Below are positions 10,985 to 23,224 of a DNA stretch of 64,000 bases, in pieces. The position numbers and the translations under genes are program-made. Each line of letters starts with the position of its first letter. The stretch's first letter is position 1. The notes beneath the pieces are model-generated. The model searched no databases, was not told the origin of the DNA, and saw nothing but the letters and a program-made list of their open reading frames with translations. Origin of the DNA: Phoronis australis (taxonomy: Eukaryota > Phoronida > Phoronidae); the NCBI GenBank assembly GCA_002633005.1, contig NMRA01000315.1, positions 280,961 to 344,960 of the forward strand, written 5' to 3'.

Positions 10985-12715
10985 TTACTCCTCTATCGTT
11001 CACTGCAACAATGTCCACAGCTGGATCAGTAAAAGAACTTGAAACTCCTCTCAACATTGAACTAACCCTTATCCATGATAAACTCACTCTTAATGTTAGT
11101 AAAACCAAGTCCATGCCGTTGGGAGCCCATTAGAAATTAAAACAAAAGAAACTGTCTCTTTCTATCAAAGGTTACCCTGTCGAGAGTGTTGACAAGTTTA
11201 AGTACTTAGGCCTTATTTTAGATCCCAACCTTAAATTTACTATGCACATAGATCACATAACAAAGAAATTATCAAAGAAAATGGTGTACTGAAACGTCTA
11301 GGCAAATTTCGTAATGTCAGCACTCTTAAGACAAGTTACCATTCTATTATTCGGCTTCATATTGACTATTTTTACCGGTTTGGGGACATACCAGCGACAC
11401 ACTTCTGAGCAAAGTCCAAGTAATGCAAAGTAGAGCCGCCAGGGGTATCATGCGTACTGGAACTAGCGACACCCGGGTCGACGACTTGTACTCCAAGCTT
11501 GGATTTATCAAAGTATAACAAAGAAATAAATATCTCTCTGCCTGTTGCACAGGGCCGTAGGAAGCGGTTGGACACGTGCCCCCCACCCCCCAGAAAAAAT
11601 TGCAGCCGTCAGGGTTAAACCGTGGCAACCGACATAGGCGTGGGGACGGGGACAGTCAAGAAAAAAAGACTGCGAATACGGATAAAAGAGAAAATTCAAG
11701 ACTGAGAACATTTGCCAACTCAGTATCAGTGCGTGGTTCACCCTCTGAGGGCCTTGGCCAGGACATTGTTCTTAGGGTCTCGATATTTTGCATCATAGGT
11801 CGTCTAAACGCACTTGAAAACGTGCCCTTAATCATTCACACATGTATTTCGAAAAATCGAGAAAATGTTTAATTGAATAATGCAAATTTGCGAATGCAAA
11901 ACTATATTTTTTCAGAGACCGCTCTCTGGAAAGGGATAACGGAGACAACTGTCGCCCAATTTTTCGTTGTTTTTTTTTTCTCGAAATTGCTTCTCAGTAG
12001 TATTGTGCAATCTATTTTTGTTAGTCAAAACTGAAATAGCCCCAAATGCACTGTACCAGAGACCCCGGAACCTACCATTTCCAAAAATCCCTTCAAAGAA
12101 TGGCCATAATAAAACGAACTTTTCCAGAAACTGGATCATAATAAAACGAATCTTGACCTTATAGCCAGCGCAGACAGATAGGTACAAGCTAAGCGGATGT
12201 GGTGGCGATAGAAAGAGGGGAGGGGGCATAATTAGGCGAAGTCGAATTGGATTGTGCCTCCCAATAATTTTCCCTTCCTACGGGCCTGCTGCATTTACAG
12301 ATGTGTCAAAGGCTTGGCTCCAACAGATCTCAGCCGCAAATTCAGTAGCAGTCAAGCTACATACTCTACACGTTCTCCCGTTGCTGGTAAGGTTTCTTGT
12401 AAAAAATTGAAAACCGAGACCGGCAAGAAATCTTTTATTTATATTGCTGCTGCAATATGGAACTTCCCTAGCCCAGAAATTAAAAGGTCCGATTCAATTA
12501 ATTCGTTCAAGGTTAATATTAAAAAGTGGCTGTAATTTACTTAACCATTCTTACACCTTACCTGTCTTAATTGTCATTTTTCATACTTGTAAATGCTCTC
12601 ACTATTTAGTATCATATCTTCATTTATATCATCTCTTTTAGCGAAATTTTCATCATCCTTCGTCATTTATTTATGTTGTGTATCTTACTTTGTCAAATAA
12701 AGTAGACACTCCATG
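10985..12715 (+). pseudogene. LINE (CR1/Jockey-like) 3' half, interrupted by a MITE
   Basis: Frames with several stops and shifts read as the C-terminal half of a non-LTR reverse transcriptase: KLTLNVSKTKSMPLGAH, VESVDKFKYLGLILDPNLKF, VWGHTSDTLLSKVQVMQSRA and RGIMRTGTSDTRVDDLYSKL. The frame is cut at 11549 after …LSACC and resumes at 12289 as ACCIYRCVKGLAPTDLSRKF, followed by AAAIWNFPSPEIKR and the usual C-terminal IKKWL. A terminal aaataaag stretch near 12700 fits the 3' end. The endonuclease and most of the RT palm are missing, which is typical of 5' truncation. Family assignment between CR1, L2 and Jockey is uncertain. Confidence 0.8.
11550..12288. mobile_element. MITE inside the LINE relic, 5-bp target duplication
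   Basis: The termini are inverted repeats: CAGGGCCGTAGGAAG at the left and CTTCCTACGGGCCTG at the right (14 of 15 match). It is flanked by TTGCA (11545-11549) and CTGCA (12289-12293). Removing the element and one flank copy restores a continuous LINE reading frame (…SACCIYRC…), so the boundaries are well supported. No transposase is visible in the 739 bp. Confidence 0.8.
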
Positions 12716-13710
12716 AACTACGCAGTGAAACGAACAGAATTGAACTGAACACTGAACTGATTTATTCTACATATCATAACAATATATATACACACAATTA
12801 CATAACAACATATGATGGGTTACCTATGACACACTTCCTATACCAGGAATCGCATGACATAATACCAATTAAACTACTGAACTCATAAACAATAACAACC
12901 TACAAACATCCTGTTATTGTGTGACTAAGTACACAACAATTTATTATTTAAAATATCAAACTGTTTTAAGAGTCACTGCATGAGAACGTCAGGCAATTTG
13001 CAATATTATGGGAGCATGACATGTCACGAATTTTAAATTTGATATAGTATATATATCACTTGAGGTGAATTAGTTACAAAAATATAAAAGTTAGTTTTGT
13101 CTTTCGTCACTTTGTAAAAAAACGAATAACTAAATCGGGTGAAAAAATGACCTAACCCCTTTTGCGCGACTGTTGAAAATGCCCTATGTTTCCATGGGAA
13201 TTAAACCACTTTGCGGGCGTTTCAAAAATGAAAATTGATTGAGTTATGAAAAACTATCCTTTTTGTAATTGACAATGCCAAAAATTTTCAGAATGACGTC
13301 TTTTGATATTTTTAAGGAACTTTTGAATGCCTTGCCTCCACGGGCCAAAAACAGCTACCAATTTAGACCTATATAGAGGCCTATGTAATTCAAGCGCGCA
13401 AGAACGCATACCACCCACACATGGGTTCTGTGATAGCTACAGCTCTCGTCTTTGACAAGATATCGTTATTTCCGTGGACAGCACCTTTTTAATTCTCGAA
13501 TTTGCACTTTAGCGAAGGCCCTTTCACCACTTTCACCTGTTTCACACTGCCATCAAAAGAGGGTGGCAAAGCAGAAAATATGAAAAATATGATCTAAATT
13601 GAAAGTAAATCGTAATAAAAAATCAAATTAAATTTTATTTAAGGTAACCAGAATTGCTTCGAGCTTTCTTTTAGCGATGTTGCGTTATTGACATTTAGCT
13701 AAGAAACAGA

Positions 13711-15470
13711 ATGAGGTTCACAAAAATAGGTCACGCTCTGAAGGAAAATGGCAAAGCCAGCGAGCCGCTGTTTACTTACAACAAAAATATTGTCAAATAC
13801 CCGAAAAGTGTCAAGGCACTAGATCACTTGGAAGAATGGGAGTTAATTGGCAATCTGGCACGAATGGGAGTGTTAGAGACAAAGGAACTGGCCAGCCTGT
13901 TAGAACAAAACATCATCTGTCCAAAGCACCGCATGTGGCAGTATCCAGGTTGTAAGCCAAGGTGTACGTCTGCAGCCTCGGGAATACAAAGGGTGTTCAC
14001 CACTACGTCAACTAAATAACTTCTCATTTGAAGGTGAGCTACGTAACAATTCATAGTATGGGCTGTATACAGTTACATAGACTATTTTTTCTCAGAAATC
14101 TCACCGTCATTAGTCATACCATCTGAGAACTAGTTTCAGGTGTGTACATGTACGTGGTCTGAAACACAAGTTAAATATTTGATGGAATGGAATATTCTTT
14201 TATAGCTTGATTTTTAAAAAGGATTTGTAGTCCAATGCTTACAACTAAGTTACCTATTCCAACAAGAAAATTGGTTGCTTGAAAAGCATATGGGATCGGA
14301 GATGGGGTGGTTTTGGAGAATCCTGCTTCTGATTGCAAACCAATGGAACTAGTGGTTGAGGAATATCATGTTGCATCCTCATTGAGACCTTTCATTAGTT
14401 TCAGCAATCGGAAGACGAAGATATTCCTGTGTCCAAAAGATGGATGTAACAACACTTTTGCCTCTCGAAACGAACTCAAGCAGCAAGTCAGCATGGGCTG
14501 GCATGATAAACAGCCAACAGCACTTAAAGATCATCGCTGATGTGGGGAGAAAGTGGGCTGCCAAAGTCATTAGTATAGAAGGTGAAGTTCATGATCTAAC
14601 AGCATGTTCATTGAACTCAATTTGGCATCACAAACCCATAAGTTTGACGTATAACCTTCGCTGTGCATTTTAGTCACTGATTGTTCCTAGTTGACTTAAT
14701 AGTCAACATGGAAATACGCTGTGTGATGTTCTATATTACAAACCAAAAAAGTGAAGCTGTTGTGGAGTATGCTACTCAATAGCCTATGCAGCCATGGCTT
14801 GGACGTTCCCACAAATTTAGGCTGGATTTTTTGACGTGGATTATTGTATCAATCAGACCACTCAAACAGCACAATTCTCTCACTTATGACCACAGAATTT
14901 GGATTTTGTAAGCTTGTTTTGTGAATTCACAAAACATGGCTACCCATCCAAAAAGCATGACTCCTGGTGTTGCATCCAGCTTTGTTACCTTTAAAAACTC
15001 CTCACACACTCTTCCCTGAGTCATGTACAGGATTCTTAGTCACGTGAATTTTTGAACTGATTATTGGTTGCAAAAGCTGTGTTTGATTTGTATGAACAGG
15101 AATCAGCTTACAATTAGGTGTGTGAGTGGTGTTTACGAGTGTTTGACAATTGTTGTTCTGGTAAGTTGCCAATGGACTAGATAACATATACTATCTTATT
15201 GAGTTTTACATTTGCAGGTGTAAAAATGCTGGCAGCTAGTACCCAAACATCAGGAGAGTCATACAGGACAATGGGGTGGGCTCTGAAGTCAGCATAAAGG
15301 TCTGAAATAATGACTGAAAGCGTAAAGATGTTTTTGACTGTTGCGTTCAGCGAAGGCATGAAAACTGGTCAAAAAAGCGATCCAGTGAGGTGTTCTCAAC
15401 AAATTAGAACTGCAGGACATAATCATAGAACAGCTGTTGAATACCGTGAGCAGTATCTATGTAGATCGTA
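13711..15470 (+). pseudogene. Broken C2H2/'GWALK-type' gene common in marine invertebrates
   Basis: Fragments occur in one order and orientation. First is a 102-residue frame at 13711-14019 with LEEWELIGNLARMGVLETKE and a Cys/His motif (ICPKHR). Next is a C2H2-like finger at about 14417-14500 (KIFLCPKDGCNNTFASRNEL). After a frame change comes IADVGRKWAAKVISIEG (about 14545-14590). Finally, at 15271-15420, comes MGWALKSA, stop, RSEIMTESVKMF, then SEGMKTGQKSDPVR. I recognise this layout (finger, MGWALK, xxFxEGxxTGxKxDP) from multi-copy uncharacterised invertebrate genes, which may act as DNA-binding proteins. That function is inference. The internal stop and frame changes make it a pseudogene. 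It lies wholly inside the TTAA-flanked element. Confidence 0.6.
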
Positions 15471-18400
15471 ATCATCAGTGTTACTGTATTCTTGTTGTGC
15501 ACCTTATGGCGTGTCTATTGCTATGAAGTGATGTTACTAGTTAGTTTGATTCCATGACATTTTCTGTGAAATTTTTTTCTCGCGCCAAGAGTGTTCCTTT
15601 AACTGTCATTTCGGGGCTATTTGTTTACATTAATATACAGTACAAGCCAAACGTTTCCTGACAAAATGACCCGGAATTCCTTGCTATGATAGCTGGGGCA
15701 AAAGTAGAATTCGTGGTCAAAGGAAAGTTAGTATGGTGGCTAAGACATTCTGTAATTAGCTGTGGCAATAGCTATTACCAGTCATTTTTCCATTAACAGG
15801 ACTAGCCATCAAGTGGGGCAAAGATTTATATTGTCTGATAATTTTTGCCTTGTTCTGTATTACTGTTTGCAAGCATGCTTGTGTAGACCCATTATGCTGT
15901 CATCCCGGTCTTTTTGGTCTGGCATCTGCTGCTTCCTCTCCAAATCCTTAGTGAATGTGAAATTTTTTAAATGAGATGACACAAGGCAGTTTTGGGATGT
16001 ATTTGACTACCACTGGGCCCCTAGTGGCAACTTTACTTCTTCATGTTAGTCTCTTTATCTAGCACGTTCCTTGACTGATTTTCATCAAATTTTGCAAATA
16101 AGTTTCAGTTATGGAGACAGCCACATTTTCCTACTTCCTGGCGTACCAATGTAATCTGTGCAGAAATGTTGACATTGAGATGAGCACGACTGACACTGAT
16201 TGTTGATTGGACGATCTCCTATGGTGCCCTTTAATGGCTGTGCTGTAGGGGTAAAAATAAAGGTAAATAGGCGCCCAAAGCCCACCGTATCGCCTTGAGC
16301 ACTGGTCGTAACTGATGGGGCGTAGGCACTACGTTCAAATGCCAAAAGGTGGTTGGTTGCTTCTACCTGTGCCTACGCGCCACTACACCACTGCTTAATG
16401 GCAATTTAGTTTTTCTTTATGTATGCCTCTATATCTACCAATTTTCTTGAAGTATTTTCGTGCAATATTGTACATTTGTTTCGGTTGAGGAACGAGAACA
16501 AACTGCTATTTTCGGCTGGATTTAAAATATTCTGTGCCACTAAAGAATATTATTACTGGCGTCAGCCTCTCTGTTCTTGAAATTGCTTGGAGGATATTTC
16601 TGAAAATTTTCTCATGTGTTCCTATTGAGATGATCACGACTGCCAGTTTTCAGATGAGTGCAATCACTGAGGCGCCCGGAGTGGCAATTTGTTTGTTTAT
16701 CTGCACCGCAATATTTACAAAATTGTGCTGATGAATCTGAGTGCAATATTATGTATGTGTTACATTACTGAGGAGTGTATGTCCGGCATAAATTTTAGGA
16801 CGTCTGAGTGCTGCGGTGTCCTCTAACAGTTCTGTATCAACCAAGTATTTTGATGTATGTAATTTGACAAGAATATGACAGTGGTTGTCTTGTTTCAGAT
16901 GAGTATAATGTATGCTGCACCACCTAGAGGTTTTTATTATTTTATATATTACATATTATTAACATCCCTGGAAGCACACTGCCAGAGGTACAATCTTGGG
17001 CGCTTTGCGTTTTTCCTGTTTTTGTATGCTGCTCGGACAAAAATTGCAGTGTGATGTAGACTATGGTTTCATTTTTACTTCTTTTGATCAAAGATCTCGA
17101 TACCCAAAACTTAACGTTCACAACCAGCTTTAACACCCACACTTGTATAATACACATATGCACTATAATCAATTGCAGGTGGGAAACTAAAGTGTCCAAT
17201 CCATAGATCGATGTCAACTACGACCAAAGGCTGCGTTGTATAAATTTCCTGTGTTTTTCTATGTGTTGCAAGTCAGAGTTTCCATGAGTATTAGATAATA
17301 AAACACTTAAACTCCCCTATACCTTAAGTAAAATAATTTGACATTTTCGTAGTCTGTCTGTATTTCAAATTCATAGCACCACTGCAATTGCCCGTTTTGA
17401 AATTCTGTATCTACTGGTGGTTTACATCTGATGCCCAGATTAACCAATGACATCGCTAGCGCTATGTAGTATTTTATGTACATCTCGAATTCATATTGTT
17501 CTAGGGATTTTCTATAATCAAGGTTGGAATCTTCTGGTCCATTCTCATCTGAACCTGCAATTCTTAGTCGAATCTACGTTGCAATCGTCATCACTAAAAT
17601 GGAAGTCCCGGTGATAATTGTAAATACAACGGGCTGAAACGTTGCTTCAAGAACTGTTGAGTGGAGGTTGGCGAAAACTCTCCTATAGAAATAGCAATAG
17701 TCAATATACGTTTTCCGTGCATTGAATAGTTAGCCAAAAATATAGGATTTCTCAAAGTTATACGCTTGGGCGCGCCCTAAAATATTGACTTTGCACTGCA
17801 TAATGAGTACAACTTGCTCAACAGAAGGTAAACCGGTGTGCCATCTGATGAGCAGCAAAAAAATTACTACCCGGAAGATTTTCACCTTTAGAGGATGAGT
17901 GCTCCTTGTGGGTCTTCGGTACTTAAAGGGTATCGTTAGCAATAACCATTCAAGTATGATTTTTGGCTTGCCTCGTGTTAATATTCGTTCCCATTTTTTT
18001 CGGAAGCACTTAACGTTACTAGACGTCAAGTAGACATTACAGGACTGACCGTTTTGAGGCCGTAATTTCAGCTTTAATTGTAAAGTTCTGAGCACTAGTC
18101 GCAAGAATTTTAATGCAATTCCGATTTCGAGCTTTGAAAAAAACTTAACGATCTTGTTGACATCGTTTTTTGTTACTCATAAATGTTTAGAACTTTGTTG
18201 GTTTGTTAATGGGAGTGTGACAGTAATGGCGAACAGGACGACCGATATCAGCGAAGTGGGTGGTTTCAATAAAAGCATGCAGGGCACACAGGTCGCTGTC
18301 CACGAATGTTTTAATAGATATGTACTCTACAAGGGCTCGGCTTTCACATGTAGTACGTTACATTTCTGAGTGTTTTTGCACGGTGAAAGAATTAACGATC

Positions 18401-18717
18401 GAATAAAGGGCATTTCCTCCAGTTACACAGGTTGACTTAAGTGGGTTGAATAAGTATAACAAAAATAGCTAATTTGCGAATACGTTTCAACTATTAGTTT
18501 TACAATTTCATGTAGACAGAAGTTGTGTTTATTCAGTATTTCATTCTTAGTTTCTTTTAATTTGTTGTTGTTGCACAGTGATGCAACAAAAATGCTAAAA
18601 TTTGATGGTTTCCGAAGTCATAAACTAGCCAAAAATTTCGAGGGGGCAGTTTTCTGTGAAGAAGGTAGATATTTTACATAAAATTATTTTAGATGTTGAC
18701 CATTCCACCTAAGAGTA
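15471..18717. other. Interior of the TTAA element, no gene recognised
   Basis: The longest frame is 124 codons on the minus strand (18104-17730), rich in Lys/Arg/Leu, with no family I recognise. Sequence 15980-16395 has several CACTG/CAGTG-type motifs suggestive of nested MITE pieces. Confidence 0.35.
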
Positions 18718-18797
18718 AAAATAAGCTATATTTCAAAATAATCCGTGACATGTAATGTTCCCGCATCTGCCTGACTTTCTCATGCAGTGACTCTTAA

Positions 18798-19686
18798 TTG
18801 TACCTTTCTAGTATGTATTTAATTATTGTTTTACTACTTTATTGTATTATGTTACTGTTTTGTATTTCGTTGTTTAGGACCCTATTGGAAAGCAGTGCTG
18901 TCACTGAAGAGGCCACCCTCATTTTAAATATCACAATAAATAAATAAATTCCATAACTTTAAAAAACTGACTTTGTTCAGTCTGATTGAAGAGCTATTAT
19001 ACCAAAACAGCTAATAAATAAGACTCTCAGTCCAAGTACGCCAATGTCTCTTGAGTCAACTTGACAATTTTTTCGAGACCTGGAATACTTCTTTTTTAAT
19101 TTGAGAACAGATATTACAATAATTTCCGAAACACCACAAAAGTCTCATTTTTCCCAAGTTCTTTAAGTCCAAATCTATCCACAAGTAAATTTCAAATTTC
19201 GCCTTCCGGTTCTTATAATGACTAAAATGTACCCTACTTCTAGGTTTTTGGTGCGAAATGGACCCTGCCACACTGTTTTTCACTCAAAAAGTGACCCTCT
19301 TCAGTGGCTCTGGCACATCCGTAGACCTCGTACCCTGGGCACTTCTAAAGTCTGTTTCTTAAAGTATAATTACTTTAATTATAATTACATTGTTATTTTA
19401 TTATTATTAGTCTGATGAACAATGTTCATTTTGGTCACATTGATGACAAAGGCGGATTCAGGTTTCAAAACAACGCTGCTAATGTCGCGCTGGAGAAAGG
19501 CTCTGTCTTATAAGCGAGGTCTTGTTATCGAGAATTTAGAATTTACAGTATTTTGCTGAAACACTGTTTTTGTGAATGATGACAGTATACATGGAGNGGG
19601 GGGGGGTGTAAAATAGGATGCTGAGCTCGGGCACGTACTTTATAATTGCTAAAACTATTTCTAAATATACCATTTTCTGCTTACAG
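18798..19686. other. No gene recognised
   Basis: AT-rich, including an ATTATAATTA-type low-complexity patch (about 19365-19412) and a poly-G run containing an N at 19597. It ends in the splice-acceptor-like tract before the P2X7-like exon. Confidence 0.45.
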
Positions 19687-19861
19687 TCAAATGAGACTAG
19701 TGGCCTATCGAGTTACATTTGACTGGTTGCAACGAGGAAAAAAGTTGGGGCGCAAAAGGCGAACGGTGCTGCCTTCTTGCATTGTGATGGCAATCCGGGG
19801 TCGCTATCCGGCAGAGGTCGACCAAAGTGGACTATACTTGGCCGATTTAGACTTTGAGTAA
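19687..19861 (+). CDS. P2X7 C-terminal-like domain exon (partial)
   Basis: A pyrimidine-rich tract ending ttacag precedes the frame MRLVAYRVTFDWLQRGKKLG followed by RKRRTVLPSCIVMAIRGRYP and a stop at 19859-19861. This matches the end of the P2X7 purinoceptor intracellular 'ballast'-type domain (pattern: YRxFxxWxxxxLGxxxRxVxPSCxVxxIRxxFP). In many marine invertebrates this domain occurs in stand-alone multi-copy proteins, not channels. The upstream Cys-rich zinc-binding part was not found in the preceding kilobase. The exon itself has no disabling change. It sits 0.5 kb from the THAP ORF on the opposite strand. Whether it is host gene, transposon cargo or pseudogene cannot be settled here. Confidence 0.6.
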
Positions 19862-20392
19862 ACAGATAAATTACCTAAATTATTTTTACGTTTTACTGAT
19901 ACAAGTGTCACTTATTCGTAATTACCTTGTTCCATTGTTTAATTGTTTCATAAATACATGTATACACTTCATTTAAATGTACCTTACTTTCTTGTATTCC
20001 AGTTTACGTTGTATAGTGAACCTGGCAGTTAAATAACAAAACTTACAAATATTGAAGAACTAGCTTACAGAAAACATATAGTGGAGCTTGCTTGATAACA
20101 TGACAGTTTTTAGTGCTTTGTTGACTTTTAATACACAAGTTTCGCCTGGTTTCATCAAACTAAATGTACAACAGTACTGTCTTCCTCACAGGGTGTCGAA
20201 CTGGGCCAATATTCACACCCACTACTCAACATCGCGCAGGGCTGCTTACATGCTCTCGGCTAGAGACAACAGCACAGGGCGAATCACTGCTGCATGTAGT
20301 TCCCGGAATTGAACGCTTAGTCTAAGTTCGGAGGCACGGGTGACAGTAGATGAAGTGCCTCCAGTCACTCTAGTGGCCACAACTCGCAAGGC

Positions 20393-20707
20393 TTATCGCT
20401 TCAAAAATGCACCTCTCGGGGTTGGCGGCGTGGCAATGCCGGGAAACAGCAGCGACGGTATGACACCCTTCATCAATTCACCGTGCATGTACATATCTCT
20501 TTCGTAATCCGGCAGAAAATGCTTGCTACATACTCGGTAATTTTCCACTGCTTTGTAGTTTGCGTGGACGGATAACACTGCTTTCTTCTCACGAACGAGC
20601 CAAATACGGCGAAGTGTGTCATCTTTCGGAAATCGATGTAATGTTGCACTTAAAGTGCGCGTGAGACGATAATGATTACATCCCGGTACGCATGAACTGT
20701 GCGACAT
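20393..20707 (-). CDS. THAP-domain protein (possibly first exon only)
   Basis: A 104-codon intact minus-strand frame encodes a near-complete THAP zinc finger. The C2CH ligands are C6, C10 (CVPGC), C60 and H63 (VCSKHF). The invariant Pro is P27 in RFPKD, the Trp is W36 (RRIWLV), and an AVPTLF-like box is present (GVIPSLLFPG). THAP domains bind DNA specifically. They occur in cellular regulators and at the N-terminus of P-element and Kolobok transposases. Start: the Met at 20707 places C-x3-C five residues in, as usual. A possible donor (AGAG/GTGCAT, near 20410) lies just before the stop, so more exons may follow. The upstream sequence and TTAA end match the element at 54301-55578, which points to a Kolobok-like mobile origin. 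Confidence 0.75.
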   Translation of the reverse strand: MSHSSCVPGCNHYRLTRTLSATLHRFPKDDTLRRIWLVREKKAVLSVHANYKAVENYRVCSKHFLPDYERDMYMHGELMKGVIPSLLFPGIATPPTPRGAFLKR

Positions 20708-20819
20708 ACTGACTGAACCGTAAACAAAACCAAACTACGACCCAACTTATCACAACCGAGGTACATGTAGAGCAATGACTGAATCGACAGCTCACACAGT
20801 CGGACTATACGAAAGGAAA

Positions 20820-20981
20820 TGACGCGTAATTCTTGACTCCCTAAACGTCACTTCCGGTGTCGGGGACGACTAATTAATTACATTTCCAGAAATTTTAATT
20901 AACTGAAAAATATGTCTGGGATAATCAACGAATCTTATTTTTACTGAAAATGACATGAAAAGCGGTTGCTTTCACATTTAA
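20820..20981 (-). promoter_or_regulatory. Shared THAP-element 5' flank with ETS-like site and TTAA end
   Basis: Upstream of the THAP start, the sequence carries cgtcacttccgg (about 20846-20857, an ETS-like CTTCCGG core). It ends in aaaagcggttgctttcacat next to TTAA (20978-20981). The same order (catcacttccgg … aaaagcggttg … near-TTAA) occurs at 55448-55578 upstream of the second THAP copy. This is therefore a conserved promoter plus terminal inverted repeat, not random flank. No matching left end was found for this copy. Confidence 0.6.
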
Positions 20982-23224
20982 ACTACGTGTGTATGTGATT
21001 GTGGCCTTGATAAAATCATTAACTTGCTACTATTGACCTCTTATTAATTTTTTCTCTTAGGCCTTCAAAGGTTTACGGAGAAAATGTCACGTTTTTGCAT
21101 ACCGAAAACAGTGATTGAGCCGTATCTGAACCAAGAAACAGATCAACTCAGGCAAAACAACAGTAAAACCAAATTAACTTGTCAGTAAAGTTTGACTTAT
21201 CCTTTATAAGATGGCAGATTATGATGCGCCAATGAACTGAAAAAATACCGAGGAGGCGAGGATAGATACTGAAGAAACACAAACGAAGATAACGTGTGCA
21301 CCTGTAGGCTCACGACGTTCACCCACCTGCATCCATAAATGAAGCACAGGTCCATAAAATGCAATTGACATTAATTGGCCAAAATATAGAATTTTAGTGG
21401 TTTGAATATAGGCACGTGGGACTAAATTCAGATTGGGTGCACCCATGACGTCAATCCGAAAACTGCGGAGAACTAGCTACTTGCCGGTTTCACTGAATAT
21501 TTTCAGGAGGCTGATGCTTCTTCCAACAACGCGCAATAATCTCATTCTGGTCATTCATCCCTCGCTAACCTAAGCGGGCCGGGTCACGTTCCATACGCAA
21601 GACAATCGCAACAACCTTGGGGCGGAAAATCTTAACTTATGGAAGGATAATAGCGCTTTTAAAGCTCTCAGCGACAACAGTTTTCCTTTCATTCACTTGC
21701 TGGAGCGGAATAAATAGGTACAGAAGCAGGGTTGGAGCCAAGATGGCCTCCCAGAGTGAATTTTGTTATGTTGTGTGACGACTTCGTTTTTAATGAGCGT
21801 GGAAATGCCATATCGGCTGCGTTGTGGAGCTGCAATGCCGCTGATCCAAGATTTTATCCGCGGGGTTTCGACGAGAGACAAACTGTTAGTGGGTGTTTTA
21901 CATTACTGTAAAAGTTACTGAGTGGAGTGCCTCCTCTGCCAGTGAACCTATCGCTCTGTATACGGGCCTGATGTAATTCTATTATAATTGTATGTACGTG
22001 TTAAGTTAATTACTTAACGACTTCGATTTTTCACCTCATTCACAAGTCTAAAAACTTCCTCTTAAAATAATATATATGCCACTTGAAACACATTTACATC
22101 GATGAGTAGGCCTTATCTGATTCAAAAGTTCAAATTTTTAGTGCCGTTGCGACACTGAGTATTGATTTCAAACGTCTTTTACATGTGAAAATGAATTTCT
22201 GTGACATTATCTAGCCGAGGTTCTCAATTTCGAGTAGAGCCCATGAAATGAGTTGAAACGAATTCAAATTGCATCAACGTAGAAGCCGCTCACAATTATC
22301 ACATCTTTTACGAGCGTAGGCTACTGTATAATCTTGTGGTTCAATTTCTTGCTGCTGGTACATGTATATACACTTTTGACATCATAAAAATGACGATATC
22401 AAATATCGAAACTCAACTTCTAATTTTTTTACAGCGTACAATATAACGAAACAACCAATACAGCAGAAATGTCGACAAGATCTTACCAGACCTACAAGAT
22501 GTACGACGTATCTGAAGATTAGGCACTAGCTATTTCCCGCTTTTCCCGCTATGAAAAACACTGACCCAGTTGAAAACGTATTCTCATTTATTGTTCGACT
22601 TCACTTGGCCAGGGACTTGGTAAACGCACGCCAGCCTCTCAACTCTGCCTCTCGCGGCATGCAGCTGGCTGCGCATGTCAAACTGGATCTTTAATACGGC
22701 CGCTCAAGAACCCATTAGAAACTCGGCCCCGTTTCACGACACCTTGTGTATCGTCAATAGATTTGTACAGTTAGTAGCCGCTGTCAAGAAGTCTGTTTTG
22801 AGCAATGTTCGTGTAAGGAAAGCATTTCTGACATTTTGGTCGCTGATTTTGACATTTCTTCAACGTATCATTGATCGTGGCTAATATCCAATACTTCATA
22901 ACGGCACACTGTTTTTGAGCTGCCGACTGAAAGTACGAGCTTGTGGTCGATTTAAATACGTCACCTGTCATTCGTCGTCAGTTTGCTAGATGTCGCGAAA
23001 TTAAAGATCTGTTGAGAAACTAGGGCGGCGATTGCGGGGACTTGGAGCGCTGCCTGGAGAGTCCCCTTGGTTTTCAAAACTCCCGCTCGGATATCATCAC
23101 AAAAGGTGCGACATTGTTGGTCTGTCAACTAATGTCTCATGATGCGATATACATGTACATGCCTTGTGAAGTCGGCAAACACCAGTTTGAAGAAGTTAGT
23201 AAACTCCGAAATAAATACAGACAA
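20982..23224. other. No gene recognised
   Basis: Only short frames of no recognisable family on either strand. There are several TACATGTA-like palindromes. Confidence 0.4.

Larger units (their letters stand above)
12966..18797. mobile_element. 5.8-kb TTAA-flanked inverted-repeat DNA transposon
   Basis: The left end (TTAA at 12966-12969, then GAGTCACTGCATGAGAA) and the right end (…TTCTCATGCAGTGACTC then TTAA at 18794-18797) are inverted copies. Homology extends about 75 bp inward, with shared GTCAGGCA and ACATGTCACG blocks. TTAA target duplications are known for piggyBac and Kolobok elements. The interior holds a broken zinc-finger gene (13711-15470) and no transposase I can recognise. A weakly hAT-like terminus (…CGCCACTACACCACTG, ending near 16393) suggests a nested insertion whose partner end was not found. 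Confidence 0.65.

Noticed and set aside
15980-16395. Complete hAT MITE ending in CGCCACTACACCACTG
   Set aside because: Only one convincing terminus was found; no matching left end or target duplication.
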